Notes: generated by a model from the letters alone, not told the origin. A stretch of 64,000 nucleotides of DNA from an uncultured Prevotella sp. (GCA_900770395.1 CAAGKM010000006.1:127618-191617), one strand, 5' to 3'; positions 7,876 to 17,842 are shown, counted from the first letter of the stretch. A program made the numbers and translations.

Positions 7876-10800
7876 ATGAGAAAATTCGTAGTTTTCATGT
7901 TTCTGGCAGTCGGCATGCTTATGACAAGTTTGCCAGTTGTAGCACAGAACGACGTGAAGCTGACGATGGAATTTAAGAATGAGCCACTCTCAAGTGCGCT
8001 GCTCCGATTAGAGCAGTCTTCATTCTATAAGTTCCTGTTCAGCTACGGCGATGTGGAAAAGGAAACTGTAAATGGCTCTGTGAAGGATGCCAAGTTTATG
8101 GACATTGTTGATTATGTGCTGAAGGGCAAGTCGCTAAAGTACACTGTCGATGGTAAGTTTATAACCATTACACGCACCACGGGCGCACAAAAATCACACG
8201 AAAAGGAAATCCGAACTGTGGGGGGGTACGTCTACTTCGCCGACACTAAGGATCCTGTTATTGGTGCACAGGTAAAAGTGTTGGGCACAAATCTTGTTAC
8301 TGTCAGTGATTTGAATGGTGCTTTCCATTTCGACTATCTTCTTCCCGAGGGCAGCAAGGTGCAGGTGTCATACGTTGGTATGAAGACTGTTACCACCACT
8401 GTCAAGCCCGATATGAAGATTATGCTCGAGGCAGACACCAAGGAGCTGCAAGGCGTTGTGGTGACAGGTATTTTCCAGAAGGCAAAGGAAAGCTACACTG
8501 GTGCTGTGTCGTCGATTGACCGCAAGCAGCTTGATATGTACCGTGGCAGCAACCTCATGCAGACACTGAAGAATATCGACGCTTCGATAAACTTTCCCAT
8601 CAATAACGTGGCTGGAAGCAACCCTAACGTGTTGCCAAACCTCAATATCCGTGGCTCGTCGAGTCTTCCTATGAGCGTTGAGGAGTTCAACACCAACAGC
8701 CAGCAGACTGTAAACGCACCTCTTATTATATTGGACGGCTTTGAGATTTCGCTTACAAAGCTGATGGACTACAACGACGAGCAGATTGAGAGCATCAACA
8801 TTCTGAAGGATGCCGCAGCTACAGCCATTTACGGTAGCCGTGGTGCCAATGGTGTAATTGTGGTGGTAACCAAGACCCCAAAGGAAGGCAAGCTGCGCGT
8901 TACGGCTAAGGCTGGTATCAGCCTCGAGGTGCCTGACCTCAGCTCTTACCATCTGCTCAATGCGAGCGACAAGCTTCAGCTGGAGAAAATGGTGGGACTA
9001 TATACAAGCGTGTCAAATCCGAGCTATCAGGTTAAGCTTGACCAGTATTATAATGAGCGTCTGAAGGCTGTGCGCGAGGGTGTTGATGTGGACTGGATGT
9101 CAAAGCCTTTGCGCAATGGTGTCGGTCAGCGTTATAACATCCAGCTCGATGGTGGTGCCAATGAGTTCCGTTGGGGAGCATCGTTGGGCTACAACGGCAT
9201 TGAGGGTGCCATGAAGGGCAGCTCACGCCGCACAATCACCGGTGACATCACTTTGATGTACAGTGTGAAGAACGTTATCTTCCGCAACTACACCAGCGTG
9301 GCATCAAACAAGTCGAAAGAGAGCAAGTATGGCAGCTTCCAGAATTATGTTGACATGCAGCCATACAACTCTCCATACGATGAGAACGGCAATTTAGTGA
9401 AGAGCTTCCCTGACCTTACCCACAGCGGCACTCTGATTGGTAACCCTCTCTACGATGCGTCGCTCAACACAGTCAACGACTCTGAGTATTTCGAGTTTAT
9501 CAATAACTTCTCTGCAGAGTGGATTATCATGGATGGTCTGCGTGCACGTGCCAAGTTTGGTGTCACAACTCACCGCAACACCTCAGATTATTTCCTGCCT
9601 GCTGAGCACTCTTATTTTAATACAGCTGAATACCGCACTCCGAGCGGCATGCTCAGAAAGGGACGCTATGAGTATGGTACAGGCAACAGCGACCTGCTCT
9701 CAGGCAACCTCACCGTGAGCTACTCAAAGACATTTAAGGAGAAGCATCAGGTGTATGTGGGTGTTGACTACTCTATCTCTGAGGAGAAACTCAAGAACTA
9801 TTCATTTGTAGGCGAGGGCTTTACAAATGCCAACCTCACATTCCTCGGCAACGCCACACAGTATGAGCAGAACGGTGCCCCGACAGGCGACCGCTCCACT
9901 ATCCGCATGGTGGGTGTGACAGGTAACGCCAACTATACTTACGACAACCGCTACTATGTAGACCTCTCTTACCGTGTCGACGGTAGCTCTAAGTTTGGCA
10001 GCGACAAGCGTTTCGCTCCTTTCTGGAGTGTAGGTCTCGGATGGAACCTCCACAATGAGAAGTTCCTCAAGGGCAACGATATAATAAACACTCTGCGTCT
10101 GAAGGCTTCTTACGGTATCACCGGCTCGCAGGACTTCACCACAGAGAATGTATATACTACTTATAAGTTCGCCTCTGGCGACCGCTATCTCAACTGGTCG
10201 GCGGCCAACATGATGGGACTTGGTAACACACGCCTTACATGGCAGAAGACCAACGAGCTTAACATCGGTATGGAGATTGGACTGCTTGAGCGCCGTATCA
10301 CCGCTGAGGTGAACTGGTACACAAAAAAGACCGGCAACCTGCTCTCGAACATGGACCTGCCACTATCATCAGGTTTCAGCTCATACGTTGCCAATGTGGG
10401 TGAGCTGAAGAACCACGGTGTCGAGGCTTCGCTCAACGCATACATCATCCGTGACCACAAGCGCCGCATCAACTGGACAATCGGCGGACAGCTTGTGTAT
10501 AACTGGAACGAGATTTCAAAGCTCTCTGATGCCATCATGGCTCAGAACGAGCTCTATCTTGCACAGAATGTCGATGTGAGCAACCTCTTCTATGTAGGTC
10601 GTCCTATGAACTCAATCTATGCCGTGCGCTCTGCAGGTATCGACCCAAGTACCGGGCGTGAGGTGTTCCTCAACCGTGAGGGCAATGTCGTGAAGGACTG
10701 GAACGCTTCCGATAAGGTTTATCTCGGCTCTTCCGATCCTCTGTGGCGCGGTAACATCCACTCTATGCTGATGTGGGGCAACTTCACATTCAACATCGGA

Positions 10801-11196
10801 TTCTCTTATCACTGGGGCGGCAAGCTCTATAACTCAACATTGCGTAACCGCGTTGAGGTTACCAATGCCACCATTGCTGCCAAGAACGTTGACGAGCGCG
10901 TGCTCTCCGACCGCTGGAAGAAGCCGGGCGACAACACCTTCTTCAAGGGCTTTGGCTCAGGCAGCACCCATGCCACATCACGCTATGTGTTTGACGACAA
11001 TGTGCTTGAGCTCTCGTCTGTCAGCGCACAGTACCGTTGGAACACCGAGTGGCTGCGCAACAACCTCAGACTGGAGTCTATTGTGTTTGCACTCAATGCC
11101 AACAGCCTGTTCTACTGGTCGTCAGTGAAGTATGAGCGTGGTACAAGCTATCCTTACGCCCGCAACTTCCAGGGATCTGTAACATTGACATTTTAA
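7876..11196 (+). CDS. SusC/RagA-type TonB-dependent outer-membrane transporter with STN domain
   Basis: This outer-membrane channel would import a nutrient bound by the SusD partner, powered by TonB. ATG 7876 is preferred over an in-frame TTG at 7840 because MRKFVVFMFLAVGMLMTSLP forms a normal signal peptide ending in VVAQ. An STN domain (about 28-97) follows, then a carboxypeptidase-like beta-sandwich (about 112-190), the plug containing GVVVTGIFQ and the AAATAIYGSRGANGVIVVVT segment (about 200-330), and a large barrel ending in TLTF. The STN domain implies signalling to the adjacent FecR and sigma pair. The protein has 1106 residues, typical of the family. Confidence 0.95.
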   Translation: MRKFVVFMFLAVGMLMTSLPVVAQNDVKLTMEFKNEPLSSALLRLEQSSFYKFLFSYGDVEKETVNGSVKDAKFMDIVDYVLKGKSLKYTVDGKFITITRTTGAQKSHEKEIRTVGGYVYFADTKDPVIGAQVKVLGTNLVTVSDLNGAFHFDYLLPEGSKVQVSYVGMKTVTTTVKPDMKIMLEADTKELQGVVVTGIFQKAKESYTGAVSSIDRKQLDMYRGSNLMQTLKNIDASINFPINNVAGSNPNVLPNLNIRGSSSLPMSVEEFNTNSQQTVNAPLIILDGFEISLTKLMDYNDEQIESINILKDAAATAIYGSRGANGVIVVVTKTPKEGKLRVTAKAGISLEVPDLSSYHLLNASDKLQLEKMVGLYTSVSNPSYQVKLDQYYNERLKAVREGVDVDWMSKPLRNGVGQRYNIQLDGGANEFRWGASLGYNGIEGAMKGSSRRTITGDITLMYSVKNVIFRNYTSVASNKSKESKYGSFQNYVDMQPYNSPYDENGNLVKSFPDLTHSGTLIGNPLYDASLNTVNDSEYFEFINNFSAEWIIMDGLRARAKFGVTTHRNTSDYFLPAEHSYFNTAEYRTPSGMLRKGRYEYGTGNSDLLSGNLTVSYSKTFKEKHQVYVGVDYSISEEKLKNYSFVGEGFTNANLTFLGNATQYEQNGAPTGDRSTIRMVGVTGNANYTYDNRYYVDLSYRVDGSSKFGSDKRFAPFWSVGLGWNLHNEKFLKGNDIINTLRLKASYGITGSQDFTTENVYTTYKFASGDRYLNWSAANMMGLGNTRLTWQKTNELNIGMEIGLLERRITAEVNWYTKKTGNLLSNMDLPLSSGFSSYVANVGELKNHGVEASLNAYIIRDHKRRINWTIGGQLVYNWNEISKLSDAIMAQNELYLAQNVDVSNLFYVGRPMNSIYAVRSAGIDPSTGREVFLNREGNVVKDWNASDKVYLGSSDPLWRGNIHSMLMWGNFTFNIGFSYHWGGKLYNSTLRNRVEVTNATIAAKNVDERVLSDRWKKPGDNTFFKGFGSGSTHATSRYVFDDNVLELSSVSAQYRWNTEWLRNNLRLESIVFALNANSLFYWSSVKYERGTSYPYARNFQGSVTLTF

Positions 11197-11215
11197 TTAA
11201 AGGAGAAACAGTAAA

Positions 11216-12760
11216 ATGAAAACATCAATAAAGAATATATTTCATAGCACGGCAAAACTGACCATGGGCGTTGCTCTTGTGTGCTCGGTAAGCTCGTGCA
11301 GCGACTGGCTCGATGTGAAATCAGACATGGTGGAGCGTGAGAAGGATATCTTTACCAGTTATGCAGGTTATCAGAGCGCATTGGCTGGCTGCTACACCTC
11401 AATGGGCAGTCGCAGTATTTACGGTGAGAAGCTCACCATGAACGACATTGAGCAGCTTGCCTGTCTGTGGTCGGAGCCAAACAGAAGCAATTACGAGACA
11501 TTGTACAATCTCTATCACCATGACTATGATAACGATGAGGTGCGTGACGTGGTTGAGGCTGTCTATGGCGGTCTTTACAATGTCGTTGTTCAGGCAAACA
11601 TGATTATCAACAACATCGACAATGACGGTGTGATACAGGACCCTCAGGCACGTGCCGTGGTAAAGGCTGAGGCATACGCCATCAGGGCATTCTGTCATTT
11701 CGACGCTCTCCGCCTGTTTGGGCAGGTTCCAAACAATGCCCAGAAAAAGATTTCTCTGCCATATGCTGAGAAGGGAAGCATCAGCGAGCTGCCTGCATAC
11801 TATGACTACGACAGCTTCGTGAAGAAGATAGAGGGCGACCTCAAAGTGGCTGAGGACCTGCTGAAGGACAATGACCCTATTATGGAATACTCATATGAGC
11901 AGCTTAACCAGAATGGCAACAATCCTGCCGATTTGGAGGACGACTTCCTTGAGTACCGCCGTTTCCGCATGAACTATTGGGCTGTGCGTGCCCTCAAAGC
12001 ACGTATGTATCTCTACATTGGTGATACTGCCAAGGCTTACACCGAGGCAATGGCGGTGATCAACGCCACACTCAACGATGAGAAGGTGGTGGAGCTTTCA
12101 GGTATTGGTAATACAAATGCAGGTTATTTCGCTCTTCCCTCAGAGTGTCTGTTTGCTTTGAGCCAGTCAAAGTTGATTGATTATTCTATCAGTGTTTTGG
12201 GCGGTAACCGTGCAGAGCAGGTGCGTGACGGTCAGCTGCATGTTTCTGCCAATATGCTCAACCAGCTTTTTGCCAATCAAGGTACTGGCAGCAACAACCG
12301 CTATCTGCAGGTGTGGAATAAGGATGCAACTAATAGTCAGGCTATTAAGATGCCTACAATACGTAAGTATTATTATGATGCCAACAACTATACCAGCAGC
12401 AATAATGTCAACACACTGCGCACCCAGCTTCAGCTTATTCCGCTGCTGCGTCTCTCCGAGATTTATCTCATAGCAATGGAGACTACAACCAATCTTACTG
12501 AGGCAAACACTCTGTATAAGGAATATATGAAGTCGCACAATGTGAACGTCACCACAGATTTCGCATCGCTTGATGATGTGAGGACAGAGGTGATTGATGA
12601 ATATCGCCGTGAGTTCTATGGCGAGGGCGTGATGTTCTATGTCTACAAGCGCATGGGCACAAAGAATATGCTATTCAATTTAAGAGAGGATATGAGCGAG
12701 GAACTCTATGCCCTGCCTCTGCCGGAGTCAGAGTTTGACCCTAATGCAAACAACAAATAA
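11216..12760 (+). CDS. SusD/RagB-family nutrient-binding lipoprotein
   Basis: This surface lipoprotein closes over the SusC barrel and captures substrate. The signal peptide ends in VSSC with lipidated Cys28, followed by SDWLD, close to the usual SusD start. TPR-like helices with the AYAIRAFCHFDALRLFGQVP motif are visible near residues 145-170, and the conserved C-terminal LRLSEIYLIAMETTT and EYRREFYGEGVMFYVYKRMG segments are present. It lies 19 bases after susC with a GGAGA sequence before the ATG. The ligand is not predictable from sequence, but the neighbours resemble peptide-importing systems rather than glycan loci. Confidence 0.95.
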   Translation: MKTSIKNIFHSTAKLTMGVALVCSVSSCSDWLDVKSDMVEREKDIFTSYAGYQSALAGCYTSMGSRSIYGEKLTMNDIEQLACLWSEPNRSNYETLYNLYHHDYDNDEVRDVVEAVYGGLYNVVVQANMIINNIDNDGVIQDPQARAVVKAEAYAIRAFCHFDALRLFGQVPNNAQKKISLPYAEKGSISELPAYYDYDSFVKKIEGDLKVAEDLLKDNDPIMEYSYEQLNQNGNNPADLEDDFLEYRRFRMNYWAVRALKARMYLYIGDTAKAYTEAMAVINATLNDEKVVELSGIGNTNAGYFALPSECLFALSQSKLIDYSISVLGGNRAEQVRDGQLHVSANMLNQLFANQGTGSNNRYLQVWNKDATNSQAIKMPTIRKYYYDANNYTSSNNVNTLRTQLQLIPLLRLSEIYLIAMETTTNLTEANTLYKEYMKSHNVNVTTDFASLDDVRTEVIDEYRREFYGEGVMFYVYKRMGTKNMLFNLREDMSEELYALPLPESEFDPNANNK

Positions 12761-12772
12761 TACTCAACGACA

Positions 12773-13528
12773 ATGAAAAAGATATTTTATATGATAGGTC
12801 TTATGGCAGCAGCCATATTCTCATCATGTGAGAAAGACCTGCCGCTATATAGTGATCCTCAGGCACGACTGAACTTTTATTATGAGGGTAACAGAACATC
12901 CGACTCGCTTGTGAGCTATTCGTTCTCATATCACGGCAGTGTGCAGGAGGATACAATATGGTTTGAGGTGCTCACCATGGGATTCCCTGCTGATTATGAC
13001 CGTGCTTTTGAGCTTGAGCAGGTGGATGGCGACGCTGTTGCTGGCATCCACTATGTCAGTTTCGATGATGCAACCATTAAGGAAAAGTTCTTTAAGGTGA
13101 AGGCAAATGCCGTGTCGGCAAAAGTGCCTGTGGTTGTACTGCGTGATGCCTCGCTGAAGGAGAAGCAGGTTAAGCTGGTTGTGAAAATCAAGGATAATGG
13201 TATATTTGCGCCAGGTTATGATGAGACAAACTATAAGATTGTTCGTATCACCGACAAGCTCTCGAAGCCGGATGCATGGGGCGGTGCCATGGATGCCTAT
13301 TACGGACAATATGGCTTGGTGAAGCACCAGTTTATGATTGATGCCACTGGCGAGATGTGGGATGATGACTACATCAACAGTTTCATCAACGATTTCGGTT
13401 ATGCCTCCTATCTGGGGAGTAAACTTAGAGTGGCATTGGATGAGGAGAATGCCCGTCGTGCGGCTCAGGGACTACCACCGCTTGCCGAGGCAGACGGCAC
13501 ACCGATAGTCGGCGGTGTTTTGTGGTAA
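12773..13528 (+). CDS. DUF4843-family lipoprotein
   Basis: A 251-residue secreted lipoprotein with a lipobox ending at Cys19 (FSSC). It matches the DUF4843 pattern: a short linker, then beta-rich sequence with DTIWFEVLTMGFPADYDR and DAVAGIHYVSFDD. It is encoded 12 bases after susD. In Bacteroides thetaiotaomicron, extra lipoproteins of a comparable locus (BT2261-2264) sit with the SusCD complex on the cell surface. Whether this protein does the same is inference. No enzyme motif is visible, and the C-terminus (ADGTPIVGGVLW) has no sorting tail. Confidence 0.85.
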   Translation: MKKIFYMIGLMAAAIFSSCEKDLPLYSDPQARLNFYYEGNRTSDSLVSYSFSYHGSVQEDTIWFEVLTMGFPADYDRAFELEQVDGDAVAGIHYVSFDDATIKEKFFKVKANAVSAKVPVVVLRDASLKEKQVKLVVKIKDNGIFAPGYDETNYKIVRITDKLSKPDAWGGAMDAYYGQYGLVKHQFMIDATGEMWDDDYINSFINDFGYASYLGSKLRVALDEENARRAAQGLPPLAEADGTPIVGGVLW

Positions 13529-13550
13529 TAAAGTGTTAACAGCTAAATAA

Positions 13551-15101
13551 ATGAAGAAAATGAAAAAGATATATTTCTTTATCGCAGCACTTGCAACAAT
13601 GACAATGTTCTCGTGTATCGACGATGACTCAACCTACGCCAGCGGCGACATGATAAAGCTTGAGCTTGGCGGACTTGAGAAAAGCTATGATGTGGTGTCG
13701 TTCAGCAACGATGAGCTGCAGCTTACTCCTACCGTAACAACCTCGTTTGCCGAGGATGATATGGAGTACTTCTGGACTTATTATGATGTGGCAAAGGCTA
13801 ATGCGTCCAATTCGTATAGCGGTGACACTCTGATGTGTGACACAATATCGCATGACCGTAACCTCTCGTACAGCTTTAATCTGATTGACGGCACATATCG
13901 CCTGCTGTTCTCGGCACGCTCAAAGAGCACTGGATATACTCAGACCATTGGCACCAATATTGTCTGTGCCTCATCGCTGTCACGTGGTTTCTGTGTGTTG
14001 AAGGAGGATGCCGACGGCAATACCGATTACGACCTTTACAATCCAACCTACGGGACTGTCACTTCAGACGTTTTGAAGTCATATCAGGGCAAGGCAATGA
14101 GCGGCAAGCCACGTTGCATTGACGTTATCTATCAGATGGCATACATCAACGAAGATAACGATGAGCCGTCGGGTGCCAATATGCTGTGCATCACTACAGA
14201 GGATAATGAGTATCAGGTGATTCGTGCCCTTGACTGCAAGACCATATTCACCGAGGATAATATTCACTACGAGCAGGTGACGAATGAGATTCCATATCGT
14301 TTTGTGCGCGGTGTGTTGACTGAGTATTTCTTCACCAACAATGGTGTGTACAACTGTTATGCATACGATGCAATGGAAGGAAGTGGTGTACTTGGAGCAT
14401 ACCGTGGCAACGGAGGCAGTGTTCATATGGTGTCGTGCCCAAGTGCCTTCAACAGTATTTTATACTGGAACAATCAGACAAGCTCCTTTGAATTTGTTGA
14501 TTACAATGGTGATGTATGGCAGGTAGATTCTGATGTTGACGCTTATGAGACTGCTGGCGTGAATCTTAACTGCATTGCCTGCGGACTGTGCACTTTCGGT
14601 GGTGAGATTCTGTATTTCCTTATGCAGGACCGCTCAAATCCTTCTAAGAAGTACGTTTATTATTTCACAGCCGGTTTCTCAGGAGCTATTCTTTCCGATG
14701 TTCGTGAGCTTGCCGACAATGCTCCATTTGCCAATGCCGAGCGATATGCTGTGAACGGACAGACAGCAGCCGTGGCTTATTATCTCAAGGACAATAAGGT
14801 CTACTCATATAATCTTGTTGATGCCTCAGATGCAGACAAGGAGCTTACCTTCAAAGGACTGCCCTCAGGCGAGAAGATCTCTTACATCAGCAACCGCTAT
14901 TTCAGCGGCGACAAGAACTTCGACTATCTCATTGTGGGAACCCAGACAGGCGACACTTACAAAGTGTATATGTACAGCATGATTGGCGGTGATCCTGTGG
15001 GTGACCCTGAGGTGACTTTCTCGGGCAAGGGAAAGCTCAACCGCATTGTGTATGTTGACCCGTCGGCATCAGACTACACTCTGCCTGTGCTTGATCAGTA
15101 A
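13551..15101 (+). CDS. PKD-like family lipoprotein
   Basis: A 516-residue lipoprotein with the lipidated cysteine at position 22 (FSC) followed by an acidic IDDDS stretch, a surface-export-like signal in Bacteroidetes. The early region (about 35-130) looks like a PKD-like beta-sandwich, and the rest contains repeated beta-strand patterns that could be a propeller. It is the fourth gene of the SusCD operon and 22 bases after the DUF4843 gene. No catalytic residues are recognisable, so a substrate-binding or complex-stabilising role is likely. A weaker alternative is a protein-protein docking role for the thioredoxin proteins downstream. Confidence 0.82.
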   Translation: MKKMKKIYFFIAALATMTMFSCIDDDSTYASGDMIKLELGGLEKSYDVVSFSNDELQLTPTVTTSFAEDDMEYFWTYYDVAKANASNSYSGDTLMCDTISHDRNLSYSFNLIDGTYRLLFSARSKSTGYTQTIGTNIVCASSLSRGFCVLKEDADGNTDYDLYNPTYGTVTSDVLKSYQGKAMSGKPRCIDVIYQMAYINEDNDEPSGANMLCITTEDNEYQVIRALDCKTIFTEDNIHYEQVTNEIPYRFVRGVLTEYFFTNNGVYNCYAYDAMEGSGVLGAYRGNGGSVHMVSCPSAFNSILYWNNQTSSFEFVDYNGDVWQVDSDVDAYETAGVNLNCIACGLCTFGGEILYFLMQDRSNPSKKYVYYFTAGFSGAILSDVRELADNAPFANAERYAVNGQTAAVAYYLKDNKVYSYNLVDASDADKELTFKGLPSGEKISYISNRYFSGDKNFDYLIVGTQTGDTYKVYMYSMIGGDPVGDPEVTFSGKGKLNRIVYVDPSASDYTLPVLDQ

Positions 15102-15140
15102 TTTTAAGACTCTCTCTTTTTAATCTATAATAACGATTGT

Positions 15141-15184
15141 AGCAGGGGAATGTGGCTTTTTATGCCGCTTCCTCCTGCTTTTTC
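15141..15184 (+). terminator. Terminator after the SusCD operon lipoproteins
   Basis: The arms AGCAGGGGAA and CTTCCTCCTGCT pair imperfectly, with GGC and GCC inside, and TTTTTC follows. It may separate the lipoprotein genes from the thioredoxin gene or allow partial read-through. Confidence 0.7.
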
Positions 15185-15259
15185 AGAAAATGGTAGAATT
15201 GTTTCTACATATCCTACCATTCTTACATTTCCTAAATCTCTTAACAAAACAAATAAATT

Positions 15260-16390
15260 ATGAAAAAGATTAGCTTAACGCTGTGTCTGGTGCTTGTGGG
15301 GCTTATGGCTTCTGCACAGACAAATTTCCGTGAAATCTCGTTCGACGAGGGACTCAAAGCCGCAAAGGCTGAGAACAAGTTGCTGTTTGTTGACTGCTAC
15401 ACCCAATGGTGCGGTCCGTGTAAGATGATGGCAAACACAGTGTTCCCCGACTCAACTCTTGGAGCTTGGATGAACAGCAAGTTTGTGTGCATGAAGATAG
15501 ATATGGAGAAGGGTGAGGGACCTGAGCTCATGAAACGCTACGATGTGAACGCCTTCCCTACATTTCTTGTGCTCAACCACGAGGGAAAGCTCCAGGGACG
15601 CACAGTGGGAGGCATGTCGGCAGATAAGTTCAGCCATGTCATCGACAGTGTGATAAATAACAACAAGTTGGCGGCAATGACTGCCGAGTATGATGGCGGC
15701 CGCCGCGATGCCGCTTTCCTGAAGGACTATATGGCTGAGCTGCAAAGCCAGTATATGACGGGTGCATACCGCAAGGTGTTGAAAACTGCTCTCGCAGGAA
15801 AGACCGCCGCTGATGTTGTTGCCGACAAGTTCTATATGGATGCTTTCTTCGATGCACATCCACAGAGCGATGACAAGATGTTCCGCGACATCTATAGCCT
15901 TTCGGTCAGCCAGCCCGATAAGTTCTCTGAAGCCATTATTAAAAAAATTGGAGGAGTATGGGCAGAAGGCGGATTCCGCTATATTGAGTTTGACGGTCAT
16001 GATGTGAAAGGTTTCGATGAGGCTGGATTCAACCGCTATGTCGACACTTTGCGGCAGATGAAGGTTGGCGATGTGAAGGATATAGAAAATAGTGTTAAAA
16101 CCTATGCGTACGCTGGCTTGAAGCAGTACGACAAACTTTTCCCAATGGTGATTGCCTCTGTCAATGACGCTAAAGTTGAGGACTATAAAGTTGTTGGCTA
16201 TGTGGGCACTCTGGCAAAGAATATCACCGACAAAAAGCAGCGCAAGACACTGCTGAAGGCCGTTGAGAAGCGTATGGCAGCCTTGAAGGCTGACCTTGCC
16301 GCCAATACTGACGAGAAGAGCCGCAAGAAGACACAGCAGGAGTGGTATCTGAAATCGTATGAGGAGGCTTTAATAAGTTTGAAAAAATAA
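15260..16390 (+). CDS. Secreted thioredoxin-fold protein
   Basis: A signal peptide of about 20 residues (MKKISLTLCLVLVGLMASAQ) precedes a thioredoxin domain with the active-site WCGPC at Cys51 and Cys54. A cis-Pro segment (NAFPTFLVL) lies about 45 residues later. Residues beyond 130 form a helical extension of unknown role. It probably reduces or oxidises disulfides, or isomerises them, in the periplasm. It is next to the SusCD genes but separated from them by a terminator-like hairpin. It belongs to the thioredoxin-like group with N-terminal Trx domains rather than TlpA. The substrate is unknown. Confidence 0.85.
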   Translation: MKKISLTLCLVLVGLMASAQTNFREISFDEGLKAAKAENKLLFVDCYTQWCGPCKMMANTVFPDSTLGAWMNSKFVCMKIDMEKGEGPELMKRYDVNAFPTFLVLNHEGKLQGRTVGGMSADKFSHVIDSVINNNKLAAMTAEYDGGRRDAAFLKDYMAELQSQYMTGAYRKVLKTALAGKTAADVVADKFYMDAFFDAHPQSDDKMFRDIYSLSVSQPDKFSEAIIKKIGGVWAEGGFRYIEFDGHDVKGFDEAGFNRYVDTLRQMKVGDVKDIENSVKTYAYAGLKQYDKLFPMVIASVNDAKVEDYKVVGYVGTLAKNITDKKQRKTLLKAVEKRMAALKADLAANTDEKSRKKTQQEWYLKSYEEALISLKK

Positions 16391-16408
16391 TAAAAATGTA
16401 TTCTTTAC

Positions 16409-16440
16409 TTTGTCGTTCAATCATTTATTAGTACTTTTGC
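16409..16440 (+). promoter_or_regulatory. Promoter for the TlpA-type gene
   Basis: TTTG at 16409-16412 and TACTTTTGC at 16432-16440 are 19 bases apart. This is a good match to the primary Bacteroidetes promoter. It suggests that the next gene can be transcribed independently of the ECF-controlled SusCD operon. Confidence 0.75.
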
Positions 16441-16470
16441 ACGACAAAATAATTACTAAAATACATAAGA

Positions 16471-17577
16471 ATGAAAAAGTTTTTAACATTGCTGGGGTTC
16501 CAGCTTATGGCTGCCGCCACAATCATGGCAGCAGACGTGAATTACAAGGTAACGGGCGAGCTTCCGGCATCGTTCAACGGGTGTAAGATTTTCATCAACC
16601 AGTATCAGGGCCGCAGCATAGTTGCTCTTGACTCTGCCGTGGTTGCTGAGGGTAAGTTTGCAATGAGCGGCAAGATGGCTGAACCATCGGTATGCACATT
16701 GTCTGCAAAAGACACTGAGGGTAAGGGACATTATGCTCCTATCGTGATTGAGGACACTCCGGCAATGGTGTCGTTTGCCGACAACAAACTTGTGGTGAAG
16801 GGCGGCCGCCGCAATCAGGCTCTCGACTTCTTTACCACCAAGGTACAGCCTCTTAATGATGTGCCTAATGCACAGGAGCTGGTGAAGGAGTACCGCGACT
16901 CCACAACCACACAGCCCCGTAAGGAGGAGATAGAGAAGATGTTTAACGACGCACAGGAGAAGTTTGCTGTTGAGGCAAAGAAGTTTGTGGCTGAGAATGC
17001 CGACAACATCGTGGGCGCATATATCTTTACAAATATCTACAACGGATATGAGAATGAGGAGGTTGATGCACTCATTGCTCAGGCTGGCGACGAGTTTAAA
17101 AACGACGGGACTGTGAAGCGCATCGTTGAGATTCTTGAGAAGAGCAAGCTGAGAAAGGTTGGCGCCAAGTTCACCGACTTCACACAGCCCGACAAGGACG
17201 GCAACATGCATAAATTGTCGGAGTATGTGTCAAAGAACAAGTATCTCCTTGTTGACTTCTGGGCTTCATGGTGCGGACCATGTCGTGCTGAGATGCCAAA
17301 CGTAAAGGCTGCTTACGAGAAGTATCATGCCAAGGGCTTTGAGGTTCTTGGCGTGTCGCTCGACAATAAAAAAGACGCATGGCTTAAGGCTATAGAGACC
17401 CTTGGTCTGCCATGGCAGCATCTGTCTGACCTCAAGGGCTGGGAGTGCGAGGCTTCTGGCATGTACGGTGTGCAGGGCATTCCTTGCACCATGCTCATCG
17501 CTCAGGACGGCACTATCGTGGCTACCGACCTCCGCGGCGAGGAACTGGATAAGAAACTTGCAGAATTGCTGAAGTAA
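16471..17577 (+). CDS. TlpA-family disulfide reductase with DUF4369-like N-terminus
   Basis: The 368-residue exported protein has a signal peptide (about 1-20, ending AAD), an N-terminal beta-rich DUF4369-like region (about 22-115), a helical linker, and a C-terminal thioredoxin/TlpA domain with WCGPC at Cys268 and Cys271 and the cis-Pro region GIPCTMLI. Such proteins reduce disulfides in the periplasm or at the surface. It has its own promoter and terminator. The paralogue 1.2 kb upstream has its Trx domain at the N-terminus, so the two are not simple duplicates. Confidence 0.9.
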   Translation: MKKFLTLLGFQLMAAATIMAADVNYKVTGELPASFNGCKIFINQYQGRSIVALDSAVVAEGKFAMSGKMAEPSVCTLSAKDTEGKGHYAPIVIEDTPAMVSFADNKLVVKGGRRNQALDFFTTKVQPLNDVPNAQELVKEYRDSTTTQPRKEEIEKMFNDAQEKFAVEAKKFVAENADNIVGAYIFTNIYNGYENEEVDALIAQAGDEFKNDGTVKRIVEILEKSKLRKVGAKFTDFTQPDKDGNMHKLSEYVSKNKYLLVDFWASWCGPCRAEMPNVKAAYEKYHAKGFEVLGVSLDNKKDAWLKAIETLGLPWQHLSDLKGWECEASGMYGVQGIPCTMLIAQDGTIVATDLRGEELDKKLAELLK

Positions 17578-17596
17578 ATTTTTTAGAAAAGATTAT

Positions 17597-17640
17597 AAGC
17601 AGGATGGGCATCCTTTGGGAAGTCTATCCTGCTTTTATTT
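17597..17640 (+). terminator. Terminator after the TlpA-type gene
   Basis: The perfect 9-base arms AAGCAGGAT and ATCCTGCTT enclose a 19-base loop and are followed by a T-rich run. Confidence 0.85.
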
Positions 17641-17645
17641 TTCAT

Positions 17646-17748
17646 CGCTGCTAAATTGTTAAAAACACGTCCTAATCTTATTGTCATAAGATTTAAATCT
17701 TCCGGCAATAAGATTTAAATCTTTCAGCCGTAGGATTTAAATCTTTCA
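17646..17748. repeat. Palindromic array with 22-base period
   Basis: GATTTAAATCT begins at 17690, 17712 and 17734, exactly 22 bases apart. Each copy is a near-perfect palindrome. Two weaker units can be seen one and two periods upstream. The array lies between the TlpA-type terminator and porE. The remaining intergenic bases to 17842 show nothing else. Confidence 0.75.
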
Positions 17749-17842
17749 GACTTGACGTTCCAGCGCACTACGCAAGACGTTAAATTCATTTAAACGAGTA
17801 AATTTGATGTCTTGATTAAACGCTATATTTCGGAAATTATTG

